Assembly (NCBI GenBank): GCA_004525825.1
Contig: SPBY01000012.1
Location: forward strand, 1 to 16,922
Reading direction: 5' to 3'
DNA: 16,922 bases
From: Bacteroidia bacterium
GTDB lineage: Bacteria > Bacteroidota > Bacteroidia > Bacteroidales > GCA-2748055
This document shows, one piece after another, positions 6,278-14,680 of the stretch (position 1 is its first letter; every line of letters starts with the position of its first letter). The position numbers and the translations under genes were made by a program. A model generated the notes under the pieces. That model was not told the origin of the DNA and did not search any database. It saw only the letters and a list, made by a program, of their open reading frames with translations.

Positions 6278-8788
6278 TTATTTCCATTCTTTTTCAGTGC
6301 CCGATACCACAATTTTGTCACCCTCAATTTTGCCGTACACTACATGGACAAAAGGTTCCCCGTTCTTCAGGCCTACGTTGCCAAATCCGGTTTCGGTGGA
6401 GATGAAACTGTTGAAATCGCCCACTTTGGAGTCTATATATAATACGCGGTCCACTGCGTCGTATCTGACACCGGTCAATCCCTCCAGCAATGCATAGCTC
6501 GACATGGCCCGGGCATACCAGGCTCCACACTCGTATTCATTAAAAGGATTGCGAACCCTTCCGTCATACCGGTCCCTGCATGCGCGGACAATTTCAAGCC
6601 CCTTTTCCACCTCTCCTTTAAACATCAGATGACTGGCCACCTGGTATTCTATTCCTGTCCATACTTCATTGCTGTAGATGAAAGGCAGGGATAATTTACC
6701 TCCTTTGGGCCAGGTACAGAGGAGCAGTCCGCCATCCTTGCCTGCAGCAAAAGTGGGTCTCTGGGGATTGGCGTGATCCATCAGTTCCTTCCTGAGGTTG
6801 TATTTATGAACGGCCACAAGATGGCTTTTGACTTTTTCATCCTCAATCGCCTCGTCAAGTCCGCAAACTGTTGCCATCCACATCCCTAAAATGCCGTCCG
6901 ACAGGCAGCCTTTGCCATACTGGTATTTTGGTCCTTCTAATTTTAATAGTTCCAGAGCCTCCTCTGTATAGGTAGTCCTGTAGCTTGCCCCGGCTGTCTC
7001 CACAGGATTTGGTGATTTCAACCCTTCCCATTTTACATTTTGTATGAAATATTCCCCATCGAACAACTCAGATTCAGTATATAATTTTCCCTTTTGGAGC
7101 AATGATTCAAAGTGATCGAATGGGGTGCCTGCAGCTTTACTCATCTCAATGATTGCAGAAAGTGCGCCCAGATAGAAACTGGTACACATGCCATCCGGGC
7201 CCCAGAATTCAATGTCGTAGGTATTGTGGTGGGGTTCTTCCAGATAACCCTTATGCCCGGGATCCCATGCTTCAATACAATATTCCATGCTTCTTTTCAC
7301 AAGGGGCAGCAGGGTAAGCATCCATTGGGTATCCCCGCTGATCCTCCAATCCCTGTAAACCTTCATGATCCCCCCCAATTGACCGTCGGCCGCTGCATGA
7401 AAATTATGCAAGGCAGGAGATATTGGCAGATTTGATCTGAAAGTCTGGTGTCCCTGATCATTTTGGCTGACCTGAAATTCGGTCTCACGAAGCGTTCTTT
7501 CCAGAGCTGGAAAAAGATGCGGAACGGCCTGGGCATAATTCCAAACATGGGTGCAGCTTCCCGGACAGCATCCTTCTTCATCACTGCAGCCTTCCCATCC
7601 CCATAATCTGCCATCCAACTGTCTCAACACGGTGGGTGATTTCAAAATGGTCAGATTTGCAGACACAGCCTCTATGACTTCGGGGGGCAAGGTGGAAGAA
7701 AAAAAGGCGTCCCGGAATAGCTCGCTTTTCTTCTTCAAATCGGCATAGTTCAGTCTCCAGTAATTCATGATCCCCTTGAGATTCTGAAACTTGCTCACAT
7801 ACCATGGCTGGTAAAAAGGAAGTTCATCATTATCTTCTGCCGTGTGACCAATAATCAGGTTCGACTCGGGCGAATACCAGCAGAAATTCACGATGATGGT
7901 TCTTTTCTCTCCGGGTTTCAACTTGAAAGGCACAAAGATGGAGGCTCCGGGAGCTGGTGAGTCCACCGGAGAATGGTCAGGCATGGTCCCATTTTCAATG
8001 TTCTTCCATAAAATCATATGAGGGTCGAACCATTCTCCCCTGAACCAGCAATAATCCACAATGGCCCCGGGATCATCTACAAATGCAGCAAACCCGGTCC
8101 TGCCCGAAGGGGGGCCTTCCTGGGAAGACCTGGTTAAAATGAAGCCTTTATCTGCCTGCAGAATGCGACCGCTCCATTCCATTACAAAATTCCTTGAATT
8201 CCATGAAAATACAGCATCAAGTACTTTGGCAGATGTGTTTCTAAAAGTATATTCCATGGCCCCCACCGGGAGGCTAGAGTTATCCTCCTCCGATGGGACG
8301 AAGGGGCTCCACCCCAGCACTTCAACCTCCAAAAGCATGTCCTTGTCTTCCAGCTTCAGGGTAGCAAAAGGGAATCGTGGCAGGAAGCTGCCCTTTTCAA
8401 AACGCGGAAGACCATAACTCTTTCCCGGGGCTCCGTTGGCGCTCTGTTCAGGGCCAAATAGTTTCCACTCCGGAACCTGAGCTTCCAGCAGCTTTGCCCC
8501 GTTTTCAATGCCTTTCACGCTGATTGCTGCGAAGGCAATAGGTTCGTTGAACATCTCAGGCTTGTTTTTGATGGACAGGTGAGAAATGGAACCTGTACCA
8601 TCCATGCAAAACATGCCTGCTCCGATCCCTCCGATCGGAAATGAAACCCGATCAAGAAATTTGCCAGTGTAACTGCCATTGAACTGGTGCTTCTGGTCAT
8701 CGGCTGATCGCTTCTCACCGGAACAGGAAATCAAGGCAATCCCCAGGACGAATAGCCCGGCCAATACATATGATTCTAGTTTTTTCAT
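6278..8788 (-). CDS. GH116-like glycoside hydrolase lipoprotein (GBA2/DUF608 type)
   Basis: This 836-residue protein has a lipoprotein signal peptide with lipobox LISC (Cys22), so it should be anchored in the envelope. An N-terminal beta-sandwich domain follows, opening with FPIGGIGAGMFCMDGTG (50-66), the start typical of the GBA2 N-terminal domain. The alpha/alpha-barrel DUF608 domain begins near residue 360. Its diagnostic segments are LWGWEG then CCPGSCTHVWNYAQA (407-421), GYLEEPHHNTYDIEFWGPDG (514-533) and YGKGCLSDGILGMWMA (624-639). Glu517/Glu518 and Asp631 lie in the regions that carry the nucleophile and acid/base in GH116, but I cannot assign them exactly. Known GH116 enzymes are retaining beta-glucosidases, beta-xylosidases, beta-N-acetylglucosaminidases or glucosylceramidases. 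It lies 28 bases after the GH109-like gene. The family is quite sure, the sugar specificity unknown. Confidence 0.88.
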   Translation of the reverse strand: MKKLESYVLAGLFVLGIALISCSGEKRSADDQKHQFNGSYTGKFLDRVSFPIGGIGAGMFCMDGTGSISHLSIKNKPEMFNEPIAFAAISVKGIENGAKLLEAQVPEWKLFGPEQSANGAPGKSYGLPRFEKGSFLPRFPFATLKLEDKDMLLEVEVLGWSPFVPSEEDNSSLPVGAMEYTFRNTSAKVLDAVFSWNSRNFVMEWSGRILQADKGFILTRSSQEGPPSGRTGFAAFVDDPGAIVDYCWFRGEWFDPHMILWKNIENGTMPDHSPVDSPAPGASIFVPFKLKPGEKRTIIVNFCWYSPESNLIIGHTAEDNDELPFYQPWYVSKFQNLKGIMNYWRLNYADLKKKSELFRDAFFSSTLPPEVIEAVSANLTILKSPTVLRQLDGRLWGWEGCSDEEGCCPGSCTHVWNYAQAVPHLFPALERTLRETEFQVSQNDQGHQTFRSNLPISPALHNFHAAADGQLGGIMKVYRDWRISGDTQWMLTLLPLVKRSMEYCIEAWDPGHKGYLEEPHHNTYDIEFWGPDGMCTSFYLGALSAIIEMSKAAGTPFDHFESLLQKGKLYTESELFDGEYFIQNVKWEGLKSPNPVETAGASYRTTYTEEALELLKLEGPKYQYGKGCLSDGILGMWMATVCGLDEAIEDEKVKSHLVAVHKYNLRKELMDHANPQRPTFAAGKDGGLLLCTWPKGGKLSLPFIYSNEVWTGIEYQVASHLMFKGEVEKGLEIVRACRDRYDGRVRNPFNEYECGAWYARAMSSYALLEGLTGVRYDAVDRVLYIDSKVGDFNSFISTETGFGNVGLKNGEPFVHVVYGKIEGDKIVVSGTEKEWK

Positions 8789-8816
8789 AGCGTGAAAATA
8801 GAACTCAGTTAACTAT

Positions 8817-10286
8817 TCAAATTACCAATTGATTCCTGGAGCCTTCTACAATGGTCCTGACCCCTGTATTTCCACCTGCAGAAAGAGAGATATCCACCGG
8901 ATGGTTGGACTTATAGGATCCACAGGTGAAATCGGGGACATCGATGGAATTGGATCGATTGGCTACCGACCATGCACTCAGGGGAGCGATACTGCTCCAG
9001 AGAGCAGCATCGTACACATCCTGATCAAGCGGAATTCCATTGTGGAGACAATCGATAAGCCTCCAGTCCATGATAAAATCCATGCCCCCATGGCCTCCGA
9101 TCTTCTTGGCCATTTCACCTACCCGCCTGACTATCTCAGGAGTGTACTGTTCCTGAATCTCGGCCATTTGAATTTCATTAAACCACTCATGGCCCTGGGC
9201 AATTCTCTCTGGCTCGGGCCATTTGGATGCTATGCCTTTGGTCCCACTGATCAGGTGGATGCGCGAATAGGGCCGGGGGGAAGTTGTGTCGTGCTGGATC
9301 ATGATCGTTTTTCCTTTTTCCGATCTTACCAGTGTGGTATTCATATTTCCCCGGTACCCCTCCGTGGCAAACTCATTGTAGAACGGGTCCTCTTTTGCCA
9401 GATCCACTGCCATTTTTGCCAATTGAAAATCATTGCTTGACATGGATGTGAGATAGTCCATCCGGTCACCTCTGTTGATATCAAGAGCCTGGCATACGGG
9501 TCCAAGCCCATGGGTTGGATAAAGATTCCCATTGCGATGCTGGTTCTCTTTTAAACGCCACATCTTATAGTAAGCATTTTTACTAAAATTTAGCTGTCTG
9601 AGATCATGTATGTATGCCGCTTCAGCATGGGTCAGTTCGCCAAAGAAACCTTGTCTGGCCATGTTTAAAGTAAGGAGTTCGAAAAAGTCGTAGCAGCAGT
9701 TTTCCAGCATCATGCAATGTTTCCTTGTTTTTTCTGAGGTTTCAACCAGTTGCCATGCCTCCTCCAGAGTAGTAGCCGCAGGAACTTCAGTGGCAGTATG
9801 TTTGCCGTTCTCCATGGCGAAAAGAGCCATAGGGGTATGAAGGTTCCATGGGGTGCATATATATACCGTGTCGATTTCATCGCTTGTGCAAAGTTCCTTC
9901 CAGGCGTCAACGTTTCCCTCATAGGCCCTTGCTTCAGGCAAGCCCGCACTGGAAAGAATTTCCTGGGCCCTGGCGACCCTTTCCGGTCTTATGTCGCAGA
10001 GTGCCCTGATTTCAACGCCTTCAATATTAGACATGCGTTCAACTGCACCGGGGCCCCGCATGCCAAGCCCTATAACACCAATGCGTACCGTTTCAATCTT
10101 CGGGGCTGCAAACCCACTCATATTAAAGGTCCGGGTATGCATCCCATAGGCATCCCCGTGGGTCAATTCAAGTGGAGAAGGTGCCTTTCTAGGTTCATTT
10201 GAGCCAAAGGATGGCAGGCTTCCTGAGAAAATTCCGGCAGTGGCGATTCCTGCGACTTTGAAAAAACTTCTACGGTTGGATTTCAT
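8817..10286 (-). CDS. Gfo/Idh/MocA-fold protein of GH109 type, Tat-exported
   Basis: This 489-residue protein begins with a twin-arginine signal (SNRRSFFKVAG, 3-13, then a short hydrophobic stretch), so it is probably exported folded with its NAD cofactor. The Rossmann motif VIGLGMRGPG is at 71-80. Further motifs are CDIRPERV, VYICTPWNLH (141-150), ATEVPAATTLEEAW (165-178), MMLENCCYDFFEL (192-204), YPTHGLGPVCQALDI (256-270) and IGGHGGMDF (396-404). This set matches the GH109 alpha-N-acetylgalactosaminidase group, which uses NAD+ in a redox-assisted cleavage without net oxidation. His259 and the tyrosines in the barrel half are the likely functional residues. GalNAc specificity is not proven, because several related groups act on other sugars. 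It sits 29 bases after the membrane acyltransferase gene and 28 before the GH116-like gene. Confidence 0.85.
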   Translation of the reverse strand: MKSNRRSFFKVAGIATAGIFSGSLPSFGSNEPRKAPSPLELTHGDAYGMHTRTFNMSGFAAPKIETVRIGVIGLGMRGPGAVERMSNIEGVEIRALCDIRPERVARAQEILSSAGLPEARAYEGNVDAWKELCTSDEIDTVYICTPWNLHTPMALFAMENGKHTATEVPAATTLEEAWQLVETSEKTRKHCMMLENCCYDFFELLTLNMARQGFFGELTHAEAAYIHDLRQLNFSKNAYYKMWRLKENQHRNGNLYPTHGLGPVCQALDINRGDRMDYLTSMSSNDFQLAKMAVDLAKEDPFYNEFATEGYRGNMNTTLVRSEKGKTIMIQHDTTSPRPYSRIHLISGTKGIASKWPEPERIAQGHEWFNEIQMAEIQEQYTPEIVRRVGEMAKKIGGHGGMDFIMDWRLIDCLHNGIPLDQDVYDAALWSSIAPLSAWSVANRSNSIDVPDFTCGSYKSNHPVDISLSAGGNTGVRTIVEGSRNQLVI

Positions 10287-10315
10287 TTTTGCTAATCATT
10301 AAAGATGAAGGGAAA

Positions 10316-11473
10316 TTATATCTTTATAAAAGTCTTGTTTCTGTACATATACCACATGATCAGGTACAATACCAAAAATCCTCCAATGTATCTCAGGGAG
10401 TCATACCATTCCCCGATCCAGGGAGTCAGGCCGTTGAAAAATGTTTCTGAAACCCCGACCAGACTCTTTTCAAAAAGGTGCCATGCCACATATCCGAAAA
10501 TCGCATTCGATCCAAGAATGATAAGCCAGCGGGTACCCTTGCGTATGCCCCACACATCAATGAAGAGGTAAAAGACCGCCAGCATAAGTACGCAAATCCC
10601 CCCGGAAAACAATACAAAGGAACTGGTCCATATTTTCTTGATGATCGGGTGCCAGATGTCCATGATCAGACCCAGGGAAATCAGTGATATCCCAAAAATC
10701 AAATAGTTCCAGAACTTCCTGTATTTCCCGGTATTTGACTGCATCATGTAACCTGAAAAGACCCCCAGCATCACAGTTGCTCCAAAATTCAACGTGGAAA
10801 CGATCCAGGTATAGGTGCCCCAGCCGATTGATTGGCCCATCACCATTTTCTCCACATACATGGCCACATTACCCTCCGGATCATAGGCATGGAGGGTGGT
10901 ACCTCCAATGGGTATAAGCGCAATGATGCCCCAGTAGGTGAGCAATAAACCGACTGTAGCAGCAGCCTGCCATAAGACAGGCAGATAGAGTACGAAGACT
11001 GTGGCAATCAGGTATCCGCTGGCGATGGCCTGTAAGGTGTTGGAATAAAAATGGAACCTGTGAATGTCATAGCTTAATAAGTTACCCTGGATCACCATCC
11101 CTAAAATCCATAGAATCCCGATTCTCCTGAGTGTATGCTTCCACAGCTGTCTGTCCGAAGTGGCAAGAGATAGCCTTTTCCTGTAAGAATATACCATCGA
11201 TACGCCTACCATAAACAGGAAAAGAGGCATGATGATATCATAAAAATGAAATCCGAACCATTCCACATGGTCCATCTGTTCCTTGATGTAGCCTGAGATC
11301 CTGTTATGAAAGACATTATCAAGTCCTTTGAAAGCCAGGTCCCCCCCCATGATCCAGAACATATCAAATCCTCTCAGGGCATCCACTGATATCACCCTCT
11401 CCTTAGATAATATAGTTGGATTACTCACCTGGAAAACATCCAGGTTTTGCACTATTCCTTTGATGGAGTTCAT
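10316..11473 (-). CDS. DUF5009/HGSNAT-like inner-membrane acyltransferase
   Basis: This 385-residue protein has about nine to ten hydrophobic membrane segments, for example around residues 79-95, 117-133, 147-165, 170-190, 223-243, 255-273, 284-306 and 364-377. The N-terminal motif ERVISVDALRGFDMFWIMGG (25-44), the FHFYDIIMPLFLFMVGVS segment (75-92) and HPIIKKIWTSSFVL (275-288) are typical of bacterial relatives of heparan-alpha-glucosaminide N-acetyltransferase. That human enzyme passes an acetyl group across the membrane to an amino sugar; bacterial members are mostly uncharacterised and common in glycan loci. His76, in the position before the second hydrophobic segment, is a candidate for the acetylated histidine. 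The gene lies 16 bases after the longer GH172 gene and 29 bases before the GH109-like gene. A transport role is an alternative. Confidence 0.85.
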   Translation of the reverse strand: MNSIKGIVQNLDVFQVSNPTILSKERVISVDALRGFDMFWIMGGDLAFKGLDNVFHNRISGYIKEQMDHVEWFGFHFYDIIMPLFLFMVGVSMVYSYRKRLSLATSDRQLWKHTLRRIGILWILGMVIQGNLLSYDIHRFHFYSNTLQAIASGYLIATVFVLYLPVLWQAAATVGLLLTYWGIIALIPIGGTTLHAYDPEGNVAMYVEKMVMGQSIGWGTYTWIVSTLNFGATVMLGVFSGYMMQSNTGKYRKFWNYLIFGISLISLGLIMDIWHPIIKKIWTSSFVLFSGGICVLMLAVFYLFIDVWGIRKGTRWLIILGSNAIFGYVAWHLFEKSLVGVSETFFNGLTPWIGEWYDSLRYIGGFLVLYLIMWYMYRNKTFIKI

Positions 11474-11489
11474 TGGATCTAATTTCAGT

Positions 11490-13595
11490 TTATGGTTCTT
11501 TTATCCAAACAAAGTCAATCCCTATTTTCTTCCCCTTCACGGGATCCCCTGATTCGAGAGTTATTTCATTTTGGCCACCGCGTAATTGAACGGGTTCTGA
11601 AAGATAATTATCCAGTACCCACCTTCTTGGTCCCTGCAGGTCAACAGTATCTTTTCCTTTAAATTTCACAGGATTCCCATTTACCTGAATAGTCATGGTG
11701 CCGCCTTCCGGTCCTTTTAAAAGTGTAAATCCGATTCTTGCCCCATCGCTGGATCGATCGGCATGGATTTGAAAGCTGATCTTTTCACCCGTTCTGGTGG
11801 GTGACCACATCATCAGGGCCCCTTCTGCCCAAAAATTACCTCTGTCTGCCTGGATGTTAGGATTTTCATCAATAAGCTGCTCTGACTGTATAAACCTGAA
11901 ACCGGCTGAGCCCAGATAAGCCTCGGGAGACCATGGGAGGTAGGCGATTTGTTGGATATCGCTAAGTGCTATTTTTTGATAATCGTCCGTAAGATCAGGA
12001 AGGGCGTAGAAATAGACAATTCTTCCATAGCTAAACTCTGGTACTACTCCATGATGAGCTAGCTCCATGTAAAAAGCAAGCTTTTCACTGAATGGAATAT
12101 CATCGAGGATGTGCCAGCGGAAATTAGAAGCATAGCCCCTGTTCCCGGGTCCATCGTTCCTGGGTTGTCCGCAGTAGGGATAAGAAAACAAATGGGAGGC
12201 CGACCATGAATAGTTGTAATAATCTTCGGAACCTGTGCCGAAAAATGAAGGGAAAGTATCCTGGTCTACAAAGATCTTCTCATCTCCCTCACCCCACCAG
12301 TTGCCCCAGGAGGTAGGAACATTACAAGGATTATATATAAAACTTGCTGCACCCACAAGCCTGCCCTTCCCTTTTGCTTTCAGATATATATAATCTGAAA
12401 TCTCACTCCCTGGATCGTTGATGCTCGGTGCCGTAATATTGTGTTCAATGCGCCACCTGGCCCGAAGGTGCATTGATTTTCCCTCTTCCCATGCATAGCC
12501 TGTGGTCCGGATTCCTCCGGAAATGGTGACATCTTCCCTAGAGGTATTTTCAATCTCTATGCGGGCTTGTTGCTTAAATGGCATGACGAACCGGCACACC
12601 ATGGAACTATCCTCCTCCACCGAAAAAGGGAAGGATTGATAGGGACTTAAGCCCGGTGCTGAGCCAAAGAAGTCCCCAAGGGGTGCCTGGATCTGGGGGA
12701 TTGAGGCCTGATCAAAGTAGATGCTTAAGACGGAATTCCTCAGGGCAGTTTCCAGATGATCGGCCTTTATTTTTACGGAAAAATAATCAATGGACCGTGC
12801 GCCTTCAAGCTTCAATATTTCCATGGTGGAACCAGAAGGCACCCTTATTTCCGGTAATTCCATATACCCGATTTCGGAAGTGAGCTCCTCTTTTGCAGAA
12901 TTCAGTGTGGATTGGATCTCTAAGAGCTTCAGTGCATTTTGGATAATATCACTGGCTTTGAAAGTTACGATGCGGGTGCCTGGATCATATAGGCGCACCC
13001 CCACGTGATAGAAGTGCAGATCCCGGATATCCCCGGTCCATTCCACCCGGCAAGACTTTGCAAAGGGTATGGGGAAATAGACAGCATCAAATTGCCGAAA
13101 TGTTATTGAAGAGTCCGTTTCTGTCACCTCCGGCCAGAGAGAGGCAACGGTATACCAGAAAAAATCCTCTGCATTGCCCTCAATAACAGGGGTGTCCATG
13201 TCATCCAGAAACAGCCTGATCTTCCCCTTTATCCCAGCCGTCCAGAGACGAACTATGGCACCAGGATTCTGAATGTCGCAAATAAGATATTCGCCGATCC
13301 CCCTCTCATCCGGTGATTTTAATACTTCTTCAAAGCCAGGAACAGGTTCATTTCCAAACCCATCTTCGTTGGCAAACCAGCCACTTTCGGAGGGCTTTGT
13401 ACTTCTTCTGTCGTACGATGAATACTGAACAGTTCTGTATTCCTGCTCAGGCAGGCGTGTGAGTCGATTCAAATCGACCATCTCCTCCAATAATGTGCCG
13501 GTGGTGATGGATGGATCGGTCTTTTTACAGGAGGTGATCAGAAGAAAGATCAGACCAAAAGCCAGGAAACCAAACTTTGATTTTCTTAGGATCAT
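11490..13595 (-). CDS. GH172 (DUF2961) lipoprotein with C-terminal extension
   Basis: This 701-residue protein starts with a lipoprotein signal peptide (lipobox ITSC, Cys23). Residues about 35-560 form the DUF2961 domain, classified as GH172. The conserved core has WWGEGDEKIFVD (433-444) and FGTGSEDYYNYSW (452-464). Glu436 and Glu457 are 21 residues apart, the same spacing as the catalytic pair I recall for the difructose-anhydride enzyme that founded GH172 (Glu270/Glu291). Known GH172 enzymes act on alpha-D-fructofuranosides and D-arabinofuranan, so a furanoside substrate is expected. Residues about 575-701 make a beta-rich extra domain ending LRGGQNEITLESGDPVKGKKIGIDFVWI-like strands, perhaps carbohydrate binding; the shorter paralogue at 14677-16335 lacks it. 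The start codon overlaps the stop of the amidohydrolase lipoprotein gene as ATGA (13592-13595), indicating coupled translation. Confidence 0.88.
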   Translation of the reverse strand: MILRKSKFGFLAFGLIFLLITSCKKTDPSITTGTLLEEMVDLNRLTRLPEQEYRTVQYSSYDRRSTKPSESGWFANEDGFGNEPVPGFEEVLKSPDERGIGEYLICDIQNPGAIVRLWTAGIKGKIRLFLDDMDTPVIEGNAEDFFWYTVASLWPEVTETDSSITFRQFDAVYFPIPFAKSCRVEWTGDIRDLHFYHVGVRLYDPGTRIVTFKASDIIQNALKLLEIQSTLNSAKEELTSEIGYMELPEIRVPSGSTMEILKLEGARSIDYFSVKIKADHLETALRNSVLSIYFDQASIPQIQAPLGDFFGSAPGLSPYQSFPFSVEEDSSMVCRFVMPFKQQARIEIENTSREDVTISGGIRTTGYAWEEGKSMHLRARWRIEHNITAPSINDPGSEISDYIYLKAKGKGRLVGAASFIYNPCNVPTSWGNWWGEGDEKIFVDQDTFPSFFGTGSEDYYNYSWSASHLFSYPYCGQPRNDGPGNRGYASNFRWHILDDIPFSEKLAFYMELAHHGVVPEFSYGRIVYFYALPDLTDDYQKIALSDIQQIAYLPWSPEAYLGSAGFRFIQSEQLIDENPNIQADRGNFWAEGALMMWSPTRTGEKISFQIHADRSSDGARIGFTLLKGPEGGTMTIQVNGNPVKFKGKDTVDLQGPRRWVLDNYLSEPVQLRGGQNEITLESGDPVKGKKIGIDFVWIKEP

Positions 13596-14680
13596 CTGAA
13601 AAAAGGTAAGGCATTTTTAAAATAGATTTTATCAATCACCTCTTTGGGAAGTTGCAGGCCTTCAACCTGAATCAACGAATCGGTGGCCAGATAGATCCAG
13701 TGTGACTTCCATGTCCTGAGAAGGTTTGCCTCAATAACACCGACATCAGCCTCATGCATGTCATGCACTTCCATATCGGTGCCATAGAGGATCCTGCCCT
13801 GGTATTTGATCATGAAATCCCGAACCTTTTCACGGTCTGTTTTAGACTGATACTGCAAATGGTAGATCCTGGATGCAATATCCACTTTAAAATTAGGGTA
13901 TAAGTCCAGGCGTTTTGCCAGTTCATCGACACTCCATTCCAGACTACCCAGATGGGCCCCGATAAAATCAAGATCGGAATGCATCTCAAGCAGGTGGTCC
14001 CGCGCTCGTATCTGTTCCTCGTATGAGGGTACTTCGGGATGCAAATACATATAGTACTGCGGATTATTCCTGTAATAAACAAGATCTGACGGATCGGTCA
14101 TTTCTGCTTCAGGCAACCAGCAATCCTTGGGTTCCCCCAGATGTGCCATTACCGGTATCTGGTTCTCCTCCAGGTAATGAATAATCCCTTCAAAGGCCTG
14201 GTCATCAATCATTACATATCCGCCATTTCGGTCCTGAAGGACCATGCCAATGTTCTTCCAGATCTTTATGCCTGATGCGCCTGCATCCATGCACTCCTGA
14301 ATCCTGCTCCGGGTGCTTTCTGCAAAACCGGGGCTGATGAAACGATCTACCGAAAAAGTCCCCAGGAATGCAAAGGTTTCCGGATAGGCCCCATGCATAT
14401 ATTTTGAGATTTTCAATTGTTCATCGATGGAAACCTCCCCATCCCAGTTGGGAGAAAGCAGCCTGAAATTCAAGGATGATGCAAATTCCATATAGCGGGT
14501 ATCCATGCTCAGGTAGTGAAAGTGGACATCTATTTTCTCAACTTCTTCAAAATCATCTACACTATAATAATCTGGCTCATTTTTGCAGGAGATAAACAAG
14601 AACAGGAATAGGGATAGGATGCAAGCCACAGCGCTTTTCCCATACAGTGGGATTCGGTTTGTATCAGTCATATTCTTCAT
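13592..14680 (-). CDS. Lipoprotein amidohydrolase (Amidohydro_2 family)
   Basis: This 362-residue protein has a lipoprotein signal peptide with a hydrophobic stretch (about 16-30) and lipobox FISC (Cys32). A second in-frame ATG at codon 4 could also serve. The TIM-barrel metal-hydrolase pattern follows: KIDVHFHYLS (His53, His55), GASGIKIWKNIG with Lys139, IPVMAHLGEP (His180), DFIGAHLGSLEW (His243) and RILYGTDMEV (Asp302). The family includes lactonases, amidases and decarboxylases, so the reaction is open, but the catalytic set looks intact. An envelope-anchored member is uncommon, because most act in the cytoplasm; a cytoplasmic paralogue lies at 5161-6243 in the same cluster. The gene overlaps both GH172 neighbours by 4 bases (ATGA at 14677-14680 and 13592-13595), a strong sign that these three envelope proteins act together. 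Confidence 0.87.
   Translation of the reverse strand: MKNMTDTNRIPLYGKSAVACILSLFLFLFISCKNEPDYYSVDDFEEVEKIDVHFHYLSMDTRYMEFASSLNFRLLSPNWDGEVSIDEQLKISKYMHGAYPETFAFLGTFSVDRFISPGFAESTRSRIQECMDAGASGIKIWKNIGMVLQDRNGGYVMIDDQAFEGIIHYLEENQIPVMAHLGEPKDCWLPEAEMTDPSDLVYYRNNPQYYMYLHPEVPSYEEQIRARDHLLEMHSDLDFIGAHLGSLEWSVDELAKRLDLYPNFKVDIASRIYHLQYQSKTDREKVRDFMIKYQGRILYGTDMEVHDMHEADVGVIEANLLRTWKSHWIYLATDSLIQVEGLQLPKEVIDKIYFKNALPFFR

Noticed and set aside
6244..6327. N-terminal extension of the cytoplasmic amidohydrolase to ATG 6327
   Set aside because: It would overlap the upstream GH116-like gene by 50 bases and adds residues without family similarity; ATG 6243 gives a normal start shortly before the HxH motif.
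8829..9440. Open frame of 203 codons on the plus strand, opposite the GH109-like gene
   Set aside because: Its translation shows no family motif, while the opposite strand encodes a complete GH109-like protein with intact motifs across the same bases.
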